A stretch of DNA of 64,000 bases from CAWDVH01 sp963805705 (GTDB taxonomy: Bacteria; Actinomycetota; Actinomycetes; Streptosporangiales; Streptosporangiaceae): NCBI GenBank assembly GCA_963805705.1, contig CAWDVH010000004.1:62001-126000 (forward strand), in the 5' to 3' direction. Below, in pieces: positions 46,750-54,187 of this stretch (position 1 is its first letter; each line of letters begins with the position of its first letter). Below the pieces are notes generated by a model. That model saw nothing but the letters and a program-made list of their open reading frames with translations, was not told the origin of the DNA and did not search any database. The position numbers and the translations under genes are program-made.

Positions 46750-47916
46750 ATGAGCTTAGACCCCGCCTTTGTCCTGTCGCCGGAGCACGAAGCGCTCCGC
46801 GAGTCGGTCCGCGAGCTGGCTGACGAAAAGATCGCGCCGAATGCCGCCAAGGTCGACCTGGCCGCCGAGTTCCCTCAGGAAGCGCATGATGCCCTGGTCA
46901 AGGCCGACCTTCAGGCTCTTCATATTCCCGAGGAATACGGCGGTGCGGGTGCAGATGCCATTTCGACCGTGATCGTTATGGAGGAGGTCGCGCGGGCCTG
47001 CGCATCCTCATCCATGATCCTTCTGGTCAACAAGCGCGGCACCATTCCCCTGCTGTTGTCAGCTTCGGAGTATCTGAAGCAGCGCTATCTGCCGCCCGTG
47101 GCCACCGGGGACGCCATGTTCTCTTACGGGCAGTCCGAGCCGGAGGCTGGCTCGGATGCGTCCGGCATGAAGACCCGGGCTATCCGTGATGGCGACACCT
47201 ACGTCCTGAACGGGTGCAAGCGGTGGATCAGCAACGCGGGCGCTTCCCGGTTCTACACGGTGCTGGCCGTCACCGACCCGTCGGGCGCCGCGACCGGGAT
47301 CTCCGCGTTCGTGGTGGAGAGAGAGGACGAGGGTTTCTCGTTCGGAGCCCCCGAGCGCAAGCTGGGCATCAAGGGAAATCCGACCCGTGAGCTGTACTTC
47401 GATGACTGCGTTATCCCGGCCGACCGGCTGATTGGAGAGGAGGGCAGCGGGCTCCGCACTGCGCTGGCCACGATGGATCACACCCGGATCGCGGTGGCCG
47501 CCCAGGCGCTGGGCATCGCCCAGGGTGCCCTGGATTACGCGCTGAGCTACGTCAAGGAGCGCCGGCAGTTCGGCCAGGCCGTATCGGATTTCCAGGGTGT
47601 GCAGTTCATGCTGGCCGATATGGCGATGAGAGTTGAGGCCGCCAGGCAGCTGACCTATGCGGCCGCAGCCAGGTCGGACGGCGTGCTGGCCGGCCAGGGA
47701 TGCCCGGATCTGACGTTCATGGCGTCCGCCGCCAAGTGCTTCGCATCCGATGTGGCTATGAAGGTGACCATCGACGCGGTTCAGCTGCTCGGCGGGTACG
47801 GGTACGTGAACGACTACCCGGTGGAGCGGATGATGCGCGATGCGAAGATCACCCAGATATACGAGGGCACCAACCAGATCCAGCGCGTGGTGATGGCCCG
47901 CCATCTGCTGGCGTAA
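46750..47916 (+). CDS. Acyl-CoA dehydrogenase 2, tandem paralogue
   Basis: 388-residue paralogue of the preceding gene; roughly four of five residues match by eye along the whole length. It keeps SEPEAGSDASGMKT, RWISNAGASRFYTV and the base Glu in RDAKITQIYEGTNQIQR. Differences cluster near SSSMILLVNKRGT and YAAAARSDGVLAGQGCPD, the latter close to the substrate cavity, so chain-length preference may differ. It has its own promoter and is followed by a strong hairpin. DNA is somewhat less GC-rich than copy 1. Confidence 0.92.
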   Translation: MSLDPAFVLSPEHEALRESVRELADEKIAPNAAKVDLAAEFPQEAHDALVKADLQALHIPEEYGGAGADAISTVIVMEEVARACASSSMILLVNKRGTIPLLLSASEYLKQRYLPPVATGDAMFSYGQSEPEAGSDASGMKTRAIRDGDTYVLNGCKRWISNAGASRFYTVLAVTDPSGAATGISAFVVEREDEGFSFGAPERKLGIKGNPTRELYFDDCVIPADRLIGEEGSGLRTALATMDHTRIAVAAQALGIAQGALDYALSYVKERRQFGQAVSDFQGVQFMLADMAMRVEAARQLTYAAAARSDGVLAGQGCPDLTFMASAAKCFASDVAMKVTIDAVQLLGGYGYVNDYPVERMMRDAKITQIYEGTNQIQRVVMARHLLA

Positions 47917-47997
47917 CGGTGCCGGCGAAGTGACAGTGCGACTCAGTGACATGGCTGCAGCGTGGCAGCGCCGTTGCGGTAACACTGCCATCTAGAC

Positions 47998-48037
47998 CGC
48001 GGAGGATCCGGGACTCCCGCAACCCGGATCCTCCGCG
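47998..48037. terminator. Terminator hairpin after acyl-CoA dehydrogenase 2
   Basis: Perfect 15-bp inverted repeat (CGCGGAGGATCCGGG with its complement), loop 10, ending 2 bases before the stop of the convergent MFS-amidohydrolase gene; probably works both ways. Confidence 0.75.
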
Positions 48038-48038
48038 A

Positions 48039-50327
48039 TCATGGGCTTTCCGGCGGGCCGGCCGGGTCGCTGAGGTCATAGACGCGCCGCGCCGTCCCGC
48101 TGAAGATCGCCGACCGCTCCGCGATGCTCAGGTCCGCGGTGAGGAGCCGCGCCGCGCCGATGACCCTGGCGTACGGGGAGCCGAGGGTGGAAACCGGCCA
48201 GTCTGAGCCGTACATCATCCGGTCCGGGCCGAATTCCTCCAGGGCGATCTGGTAGTAGGGGCGCATATGCGCCACGCTCGCGGCCGTGTGGCGGTCCGGC
48301 CCGGCTGCTTCAGGGCCGGTGCCGTTCACGGTATCCGCGGCATCGGCGGCGGGCACGCCCAGGATGCCGGACAGCTTGCAGACCGTATTGGGGAGCGCGG
48401 CCAGAGCACGCACGGATCCGGCCCACTGCTCATCGACCACGGGAACGACGTCCGGATTGCCGAGGTGGTCGAGCACGAAGGTGAGCTCCGGCAGCGATGC
48501 GGCCGCGGCGACCGCATCCGGCAGGTGGTCCGGCGTGAGGACCAGGTCGAACACCAGGCCAGCGGCGGCCACGGCCGCCAGGCCGCGCAGCACCTCCGGC
48601 CGGGCGAGCCAGTGCGGGTCGGGCTCGAAGAGCACCGGATGCCGGATGCCGGCCAGGCAGGCGCCGCCCGGCAGGTCGCGCAGGGCGCCGATCGCGTCCG
48701 TGCGGCCGGGAGCAGCCAGGTCGACCCACCCGACAACGCCTGCCACCAGGTCGCTCCCTGCGGCCAGAGCCAGCATCTCGGGCGTCTCGCCGGCCTCGGT
48801 CACCGTCTGGATGAGAACGGTCGAGGTGACGCCCTCGGCCTGCGCGATCGGCTCTAGCTCCGGCAGCAGGAAATCCCGGCGCAGCGCGGCGAGCCCCGGC
48901 TGGGCGAGCCAGGGCTGGTCGCGCACGGACAAGTCCCACAGGTGGTGGTGAGCGTCGATGACCGTCATGGGTTCCGGAGGCTCCTTCGCGAAAGGTCGGG
49001 TGGCGTGGCCGGCCGTACCGGGGTAGGCACTGTCGGGGTGGCCGCTGTCGTCATAGGGGTCCAGCGCCGGCACGTCGCGCATCCGGCGCAGTGGCGAGAA
49101 GAACACCCACAGGCCAGCGGCGTAGGTTCCGATGACCGCGATCCAGAGCGTGGGCCGTATCCCGATCACCGTGCCGAGCACGCCCCCGAGCACGCCCCCG
49201 AGCGGGAGCGTCCCCCAGACGATCCAGCGGATGGCCGCGTTCATGCGGCCGAGCAGCGCGGGCGGGCAGATGGACTGCCGGTAGGTGAGCTGAGCGATGT
49301 TATAGAGCACGGCGGAGAAGAACGAGCCGGCGACGCCGAGCGCGAACAGCGCCAGCCGCCAGCCGGGCTCGGCCAGCGGCAGCACCAGCCCGACGCTGCC
49401 GAAAACCAGGATCGAGAACCAGATGATGCGGGCGGTCCCGATCCGGCGCGCGAGCGGGCCGGACAGTATTCCCGCTGCGATCCCGGCCAGGCCGCCGAGC
49501 CCGAAGAGCAGGCCCGTGTAGGCGGGACGCACGTGCAGTACCCGGACCAGGAAAATGATCTCCAGAGCCCCGCCCATGGAGCTGAACAGATTCGAGGTCC
49601 CCGTACAGGCGGCGATCTTGCGCAAGACCGGGTGGCCGACCACGAACGCCAGCCCGGCAAAGATCTCCTCGCGGAGCCGGGCCGGGCCCGCGCGGCCGGC
49701 CAGCCCTGTCGCCGCCTTCTCCGGCCCCCTCTCCCTGGCCCGGATCAGCAGAAGCGAGACGGTGGAGACCCCGTACGACAGGGCATCGACCGTCATCGCG
49801 CCTGCCCGCAGGAAGCCGAACAGGACACTGCCGAGACCCGGCCCGGCTACCTGGGCGAACGACTGGGTGGCACCGAGCTTGCCGTTTCCGTCGATCAGCT
49901 GCGCCCGGCCGATCAGAGAAGGCAGGTAACTCTGGTACGCGACATCGAAGAACACGGTCAGCACGCCCGCGAGGATCGCGACGGCGAAGAGCTGGGCCAT
50001 GGTCAGTACGCCGAGCGCGGCGGCGAGCGGTACCGAGCCGATGATCAGCATCCGCGCGGCATCACACCAGATCATGAGCCGGCGCTTGGCCATCCGGTCT
50101 ACGACGACTCCCGCGGGAAGGGCGATGAGCAGGAACGACACGGTCGTGGCCGCCGACAGGAGGCCAACCTGGAACGTCGAGGCATTCAGGACTACGACGG
50201 CCGTCAGTGGCAGGGCCAGCGTGGTGACGGCCGAGCCGAGCTCGCTGACGGACTGACCGCCCCACAACAGCAGGAAGTCCCGGTGCCGCCAGAGCCCGGA
50301 GGATCGGCGCGGCTCACGGTCAGGCAT
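48039..50327 (-). CDS. MFS transporter fused in frame to an amidohydrolase
   Basis: 762 residues in one open frame. Residues about 1-425 are a 12-helix major facilitator like the macrolide-efflux/enterobactin-exporter group (WRHRDFLLLWGGQSVSELGSAVTTLALPLTAVVVL at the start). A polar linker (YDDSGHPDSAYPGTAGHATR) leads to an amidohydrolase-2 barrel (about 454-762) with metal motif VIDAHHHLWDL, LDHLGNPD and MYGSDWPVS, related to lactonases and 2-pyrone-4,6-dicarboxylate hydrolase. The ATG of MTVIDAHHHLW (48968) could instead be a separate start, but its AAGGAG is about 12 bases away, too far for a good site. TACAGT 7 bases before ATG 50327 supports the main start. The fusion suggests uptake or export linked to hydrolysis of a lactone-like compound. 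Confidence 0.8.
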   Translation of the reverse strand: MPDREPRRSSGLWRHRDFLLLWGGQSVSELGSAVTTLALPLTAVVVLNASTFQVGLLSAATTVSFLLIALPAGVVVDRMAKRRLMIWCDAARMLIIGSVPLAAALGVLTMAQLFAVAILAGVLTVFFDVAYQSYLPSLIGRAQLIDGNGKLGATQSFAQVAGPGLGSVLFGFLRAGAMTVDALSYGVSTVSLLLIRARERGPEKAATGLAGRAGPARLREEIFAGLAFVVGHPVLRKIAACTGTSNLFSSMGGALEIIFLVRVLHVRPAYTGLLFGLGGLAGIAAGILSGPLARRIGTARIIWFSILVFGSVGLVLPLAEPGWRLALFALGVAGSFFSAVLYNIAQLTYRQSICPPALLGRMNAAIRWIVWGTLPLGGVLGGVLGTVIGIRPTLWIAVIGTYAAGLWVFFSPLRRMRDVPALDPYDDSGHPDSAYPGTAGHATRPFAKEPPEPMTVIDAHHHLWDLSVRDQPWLAQPGLAALRRDFLLPELEPIAQAEGVTSTVLIQTVTEAGETPEMLALAAGSDLVAGVVGWVDLAAPGRTDAIGALRDLPGGACLAGIRHPVLFEPDPHWLARPEVLRGLAAVAAAGLVFDLVLTPDHLPDAVAAAASLPELTFVLDHLGNPDVVPVVDEQWAGSVRALAALPNTVCKLSGILGVPAADAADTVNGTGPEAAGPDRHTAASVAHMRPYYQIALEEFGPDRMMYGSDWPVSTLGSPYARVIGAARLLTADLSIAERSAIFSGTARRVYDLSDPAGPPESP

Positions 50328-50334
50328 GGCGCTG

Positions 50335-50340
50335 ACTGTA
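50335..50340 (-). promoter_or_regulatory. -10 element (leaderless) of the MFS-amidohydrolase gene
   Basis: Minus-strand TACAGT 7 bases before ATG 50327. Confidence 0.55.
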
Positions 50341-50576
50341 CTGACATGGGGGGCTTTGTCTAACCGATTACCCGCGGCCGCGGGCGGGTCGCCGCGGCCA
50401 GGGGAACTGCAACTGGGCTCCGGCGGCTCGCGGAGACCCGATGAGGAGACGTGGCGCTGGCTCCCGTCTTGCGGCGTGCTCTGCCCTAAGGTCACTGTTG
50501 ACAGACTGGCTCGCTGGCCAGCGTCGGCGCTGTGGCATTCTCTCGCCGCGATGCGACGACGTGGATGGGTGATTTA

Positions 50577-51320
50577 ATGAGCGGCGTTCTCGACGGGCGG
50601 ACGGCCCTGGTAACTGGCGGCTCGCGGGGCATTGGGCGGGCGGTGGTGCAACGGCTGGCCCGCGACGGCGCCGCTGTCACCTTCGGCTTCCGCACCGGTG
50701 AGCGCGCCGCCGAGGAGGTCGTCGCCAGCGTGATGGCGGCCGGTGGTCGAGCGACGGCCGTCCGGGCCGACCTGGCCGAGTCGGGCGCCGCCGCCAGACT
50801 GTGGGACGCGGCCGATGAGTTCGCCGGACCTGTCGACATCCTCGTGAACAACGCCGGCGTTGGCGCTGTGCGGACCCTCGCCGAGCTGTCCGACGAGGAT
50901 TACGAGTGGGTGATGCAGATCAACGTGAGGGCGGTCTTCGATGCCCTGCGGGAGGCGGCCCGACGTATGCCCGACGGCGGCAGGATCGTCAACGTGTCCA
51001 GCGTCAACACGGTCCTGCCCGGACCGGGCATCTCGCTCTATGCCGCCAGCAAAGGTGCCGTCGAACAGCTCACGGTGATCGCTGCCCACGAGCTCGGCGA
51101 GCGGGGTATCACCGTCAACACCGTGTCACCCGGAGCGACCGATACCGACATGCTCCGCGAGCACAACAGCTCCGAGGGCAGGGAGGCAATGCGGGGGATG
51201 TCGCCGCTCGGCAGGCTGGGACAGCCGGAGGACGTCGCGGACGTGATTGCGTTCCTCGTCGGCCCTGACGGGCGGTGGATGACCGCCCAAAATCTGAGAG
51301 CAGGGGGTGGCATCCGGTAG
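50577..51320 (+). CDS. Short-chain dehydrogenase/reductase
   Basis: 247-residue classical SDR: cofactor motif ALVTGGSRGIGRAV, NNAG in DILVNNAGVGAV, catalytic Ser in VNVSSVNTVLP and YxxxK in LYAASKGAVEQL. It reduces or oxidises an alcohol/ketone with NAD(P)(H); substrate unknown. GFRTGERAAEE after the second strand, with Arg, suggests NADP preference. ATG 50577 follows a poor ribosome site; GTG 50532 is possible. Confidence 0.88.
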   Translation: MSGVLDGRTALVTGGSRGIGRAVVQRLARDGAAVTFGFRTGERAAEEVVASVMAAGGRATAVRADLAESGAAARLWDAADEFAGPVDILVNNAGVGAVRTLAELSDEDYEWVMQINVRAVFDALREAARRMPDGGRIVNVSSVNTVLPGPGISLYAASKGAVEQLTVIAAHELGERGITVNTVSPGATDTDMLREHNSSEGREAMRGMSPLGRLGQPEDVADVIAFLVGPDGRWMTAQNLRAGGGIR

Positions 51321-51327
51321 GGGCGCC

Positions 51328-51367
51328 CGTTCCGCTCATCGGTATCCGTTCCCGCTCACCAGTATTC
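51328..51367 (+). repeat. Imperfect 19-21-bp direct repeat upstream of the Clp-N gene
   Basis: CGTTCCGCTCATCGGTATC (51328-51346) is followed at once by a near copy CGTTCCCGCTCACCAGTATTC. The position between two same-strand genes, 160 bases before the Clp-N ATG, suggests a tandem regulator site. Confidence 0.35.
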
Positions 51368-51526
51368 GTGTCACGCTGCCGCCGGTGCTCGGGTGGCGCA
51401 ACCGCAGCGCAGCGAGCGCAGACTGGAGGAAGGCAGCGCCTGCTGTGGGCGGCCGTCTCGCCCGGTCGCCGGGCCGGGGGACCTGACGCTGGTGGGCTGC
51501 CCTCCGGATCGAGAGCGGAGCGAGAC

Positions 51527-52216
51527 ATGTTCCAGAGGTTCACAGACCGGGCGCGGCGGGTGGTGGTCCTGGCCCAGGATGAGGCCAGGCGGCTTAACCA
51601 CGATTACATCGGTACCGAGCACGTCCTGCTCGGCCTCATTCATGAAGGTGACGGCGTCGCCGCCAGGGCGCTGGAGGCGATGGGGATCAGCCTGGCGGTG
51701 GTGCGCCAGGACGTCGAGCAGATCATCGGCCAGGGCGCCGCTGCGCCGGCGGGGGGACACATCCCGTTCACCCCGCAGGCGAAGAAGGTCCTGGAGTTGT
51801 CGCTGCGTGAGGCGCTGCAGCTCGGGCAGGACTACATCGGCACCGAGCACATCCTGCTGGGCCTGGTTCGCGAGGGCGAGGGAGTCGCGGCTGAGGTACT
51901 GGTCCGGCTAGGAGCTGACCTGCAACGGGTGCGCCAGGAGGTTCTCCATCTGCTCGCCGGCCAGCCGGAGAGGGCGCCAGCCGAGCGAGGTGCTGCGTCA
52001 GCCCGCTCCTCGCGGAACCCGGTGGTGCAGGAGGTCCGGGATGCGCTGTCCTCGATCTCCGACCGGCTGACGGCCATCGAGCGTCATCTCGGCATGCACC
52101 AGCCGGCCCAGCCCGGCGACTCAGCCCAGCCCGGCGACTCTGGCGACTCTGGCGAGCCCGGCGAGCCCGGCGGCCAGCCCGGCGACTCGGCCGGGCCAGG
52201 GCACCTCTCCGGCTAG
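51527..52216 (+). CDS. Clp N-terminal domain protein (ClpC-N-like)
   Basis: 229 residues. Residues 1-145 form the Clp N repeat domain with both halves (FTDRARRVVVLAQDEARRLNHDYIGTEHVLLGLI and FTPQAKKVLELSLREALQLGQDYIGTEHILLGLVREG), almost as in ClpC. No AAA+ ATPase domain follows; the C-terminus has a helix (VQEVRDALSSISDRLTAIERHLG) and a Q-P-G-D-S repeat tail. Stand-alone Clp-N proteins may bind Clp substrates or adaptors; the role here is unknown. GGAGCGAGAC precedes the ATG. The stop shares CTAG with the convergent rhomboid gene. Confidence 0.85.
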   Translation: MFQRFTDRARRVVVLAQDEARRLNHDYIGTEHVLLGLIHEGDGVAARALEAMGISLAVVRQDVEQIIGQGAAAPAGGHIPFTPQAKKVLELSLREALQLGQDYIGTEHILLGLVREGEGVAAEVLVRLGADLQRVRQEVLHLLAGQPERAPAERGAASARSSRNPVVQEVRDALSSISDRLTAIERHLGMHQPAQPGDSAQPGDSGDSGEPGEPGGQPGDSAGPGHLSG

Positions 52217-53004
52217 AGGCCCAGGTCGTCGAGTTCCTTGTGCAGGTCAGCCCGCGGGTTGTCGGAAGACCCCGCGAGTTTGCGGCCCGGCCGGGCCGAC
52301 GGGGCAGCCCGGGCCGCCGGGCCGGAGGCCAGGCCGCTGCCGGCCGACGTCCGCCGGTCCCTGAACAGCCAGCCGGCCAGGATTCCGCCCGCGAGGCCAC
52401 CGATGTGGGCCTGCCAGCCGATCCCGCGCGCGGGCAGCAGCACCGTGAACTGGTAGGCGAAGCACAATGCCATCACGGCGCCGATCAGGACATCTATGAC
52501 GTGCCGGTCGAAGAACCCGCGGACCATGATGTACCCGAAGTAGCCGAAGACGACCCCGCTGGCTCCGGCCCCGACGGATCCGGGGCTCTCGGTGAACCAC
52601 GCGGCGAGACCGCTGGTGAACATCACCAGGACGGTCACCGCGGCGAACTTCTTCACTCCCCGGTAGGCGGCCAGGAAGCCGAAGATGAACAGCGGCCCGG
52701 AGTTGCCTTCGAGGTGCTCCCAGCTGAAGTGCAGGAACGGGGCCGTGAGGATGTCAGGCAGGCTGCCGGGGCTTCGCGGGCGGATCCCGTAGCTGAGGGT
52801 GAGGTGGTAGTGATCGACTGAGTTCACGATCTGGATGACCCAGAGGATGGCCAGGAAGCACACCATCACGTACAGCGCTTTGCGGGCCTCGGCGACGACC
52901 GCCTCGGCGTCGCCCGCGCCCAGGCTCCACGCCCGGCGCGGTGCCGCCTGGCCGGGCTTCCCGGCGCGGTTCATGCCGCCTGGTGATGCTGCCTGGTCGC
53001 TCAT
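52213..53004 (-). CDS. Rhomboid-family intramembrane serine protease
   Basis: 263-residue six-helix rhomboid. Catalytic Ser in GSVGAGASGVVFGYFG (GxSG) and His in GWQAHIGGLAGGILAG; HFSWEHLEGNSGPLFIFGF carries the conserved His/Asn oxyanion region. It cleaves membrane-spanning substrates within the bilayer. A polar N-terminal 60 residues precede the first helix. ATG 53004 is chosen because the upstream in-frame extension to 53274 is uncharacteristic and overlaps the divergent promoter; GTG 53010 is an alternative. The stop overlaps that of the Clp-N gene (CTAG). Confidence 0.87.
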   Translation of the reverse strand: MSDQAASPGGMNRAGKPGQAAPRRAWSLGAGDAEAVVAEARKALYVMVCFLAILWVIQIVNSVDHYHLTLSYGIRPRSPGSLPDILTAPFLHFSWEHLEGNSGPLFIFGFLAAYRGVKKFAAVTVLVMFTSGLAAWFTESPGSVGAGASGVVFGYFGYIMVRGFFDRHVIDVLIGAVMALCFAYQFTVLLPARGIGWQAHIGGLAGGILAGWLFRDRRTSAGSGLASGPAARAAPSARPGRKLAGSSDNPRADLHKELDDLGL

Positions 53005-53435
53005 CTTCACGTCCGCCCGCCCGTCGAGCCCATGCTGGAAAGCTAGCGGCATCAACGAGGCAACGGTAGTGCCCCGCGTGCCGCCGGGGGATCCAGGCCG
53101 CAACCGGTGATCACAGGATGAGGGGCCATTACACGTAGTAATTGTTACAGTACTTATTGCCAAACTGTGATGTGCGCGACACAACTGCGGCTTCGCGGCC
53201 CGGCTTTTTTTGCGGAAACGCTCGGGCTGCCCCGCCAGTTCTGGCAACGTTATGCCGCGACGGGACGGACCCAATTTGTCCGGTGGTTCTGCTCTCAGTC
53301 GATGTGGTTCTGCGCATCAGCCGATGCAGTAGTTCTGCCGCCCGGCCCGACCGTCACGCGACTCGCTGCCCTGTACCGCAGCGGTCCGCGCGCTGGGCGT
53401 TCCGCCGAGCACGCTTGACCGACGGAAGGACTGCA
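53005..53435. other. Intergenic region, rhomboid to lytic transglycosylase
   Basis: 431 bases with no supported gene. 53133-53170 is an AT-rich probable promoter zone; a T7 run lies at about 53204-53210. From 53240 to 53430 there is GC-rich leader-like DNA before the TTG at 53436. I looked for the conserved blocks of the c-di-AMP (ydaO) riboswitch, common before such wall hydrolases, and did not find them. Confidence 0.4.
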
Positions 53436-54107
53436 TTGTCACAGCACCGGAGACGGCCGCCGGTCAGGCGCCGACCGCGCAGGCGCGTTGGCATGTTCCT
53501 GATTACTACCGTCACCGCGGCCGTGGCCATAGCCTCCGGGGCTTTGTTCGCCATCGGGCACCACGACGCGCGCACTGATCCGGTCGCGGCCATCGTGGCG
53601 GACATCCCGGCGAGCCGCCCGGCCGCCCGGCTGGAGCAGGCGCGGCAGAACATGATCCTGCTGGCGTCGGCCTCGCGGAGCATGAACGTGGTCGGCACGC
53701 CGAAACTGGCGACCAATCCGGCGCCCGTTACGCTGCCCGCCACGGCGGCGGGATCCGCGGCGGCGGGATCAACGGCGCCGGTCGTTGATGCGCCGGCACC
53801 CGATCCGGGGACGGCCCAGTCCATCGCTTACAACATGCTGGCGTCCTTTGGCTGGAGCGCGAAGACCCAGTACGGCTGCCTGGATGACATCTGGTCTCGT
53901 GAGAGCGGCTGGCGCTACAACGCCGAGAATGCCAGCGGCGCCTACGGCATCCCGCAGGCCCTGCCCGGATCGAAGATGGCCAGCGCCGGTGCCGACTGGG
54001 AGACCAACCCGGCGACCCAGATCAAATGGGGCCTGGGGTATATCCAGGGCCGCTATGGAAGTCCCTGCGATGCCTGGGGATTCTGGCAGGCCAACGGCTG
54101 GTACTGA
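53436..54107 (+). CDS. Lytic transglycosylase-like secreted/anchored protein
   Basis: 223 residues: a basic N-terminus, a signal or anchor helix (VGMFLITTVTAAVAIASGALFAIG), a Pro/Ala linker, and a C-terminal domain of about 90 residues (IAYNMLASFGWSAKTQYGCLDDIWSRESGWRYNAENASGAYGIPQALPGSKM ... WGLGYIQGRYGSPCDAWGFWQANGWY). WSRESGW holds the presumed catalytic Glu of the aggregation-promoting-factor-like/SLT lysozyme fold; the two Cys probably form a disulfide. It would cut peptidoglycan glycan strands. Start TTG 53436 is chosen for GGAAGGA a few bases upstream; the longer frame to 53142 has no support. Confidence 0.83.
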   Translation: MSQHRRRPPVRRRPRRRVGMFLITTVTAAVAIASGALFAIGHHDARTDPVAAIVADIPASRPAARLEQARQNMILLASASRSMNVVGTPKLATNPAPVTLPATAAGSAAAGSTAPVVDAPAPDPGTAQSIAYNMLASFGWSAKTQYGCLDDIWSRESGWRYNAENASGAYGIPQALPGSKMASAGADWETNPATQIKWGLGYIQGRYGSPCDAWGFWQANGWY

Positions 54108-54122
54108 GTTCAGCCTGCGACT

Positions 54123-54180
54123 CGCTGGCGCCAGGGTCCGCCAGCGCCAGGGTGTCGTCCAGCGCCTGGGTCGTCCAGCG
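54123..54180. repeat. CCAGG/CCAGCG repeat with hairpin between convergent genes
   Basis: Three imperfect units (54131-54146, 54147-54164, 54165-54180) built from CC(A/T)GGGT...CCAGCG, plus an 8-bp perfect hairpin (CGCTGGCG 54123-54130 with 54139-54146). It may terminate both flanking genes. Confidence 0.55.
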
Positions 54181-54187
54181 GCCAGCG

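Noticed and set aside
53211..53435. c-di-AMP (ydaO) riboswitch before the transglycosylase
   Set aside because: Expected from the gene type, but its conserved sequence blocks are not present.
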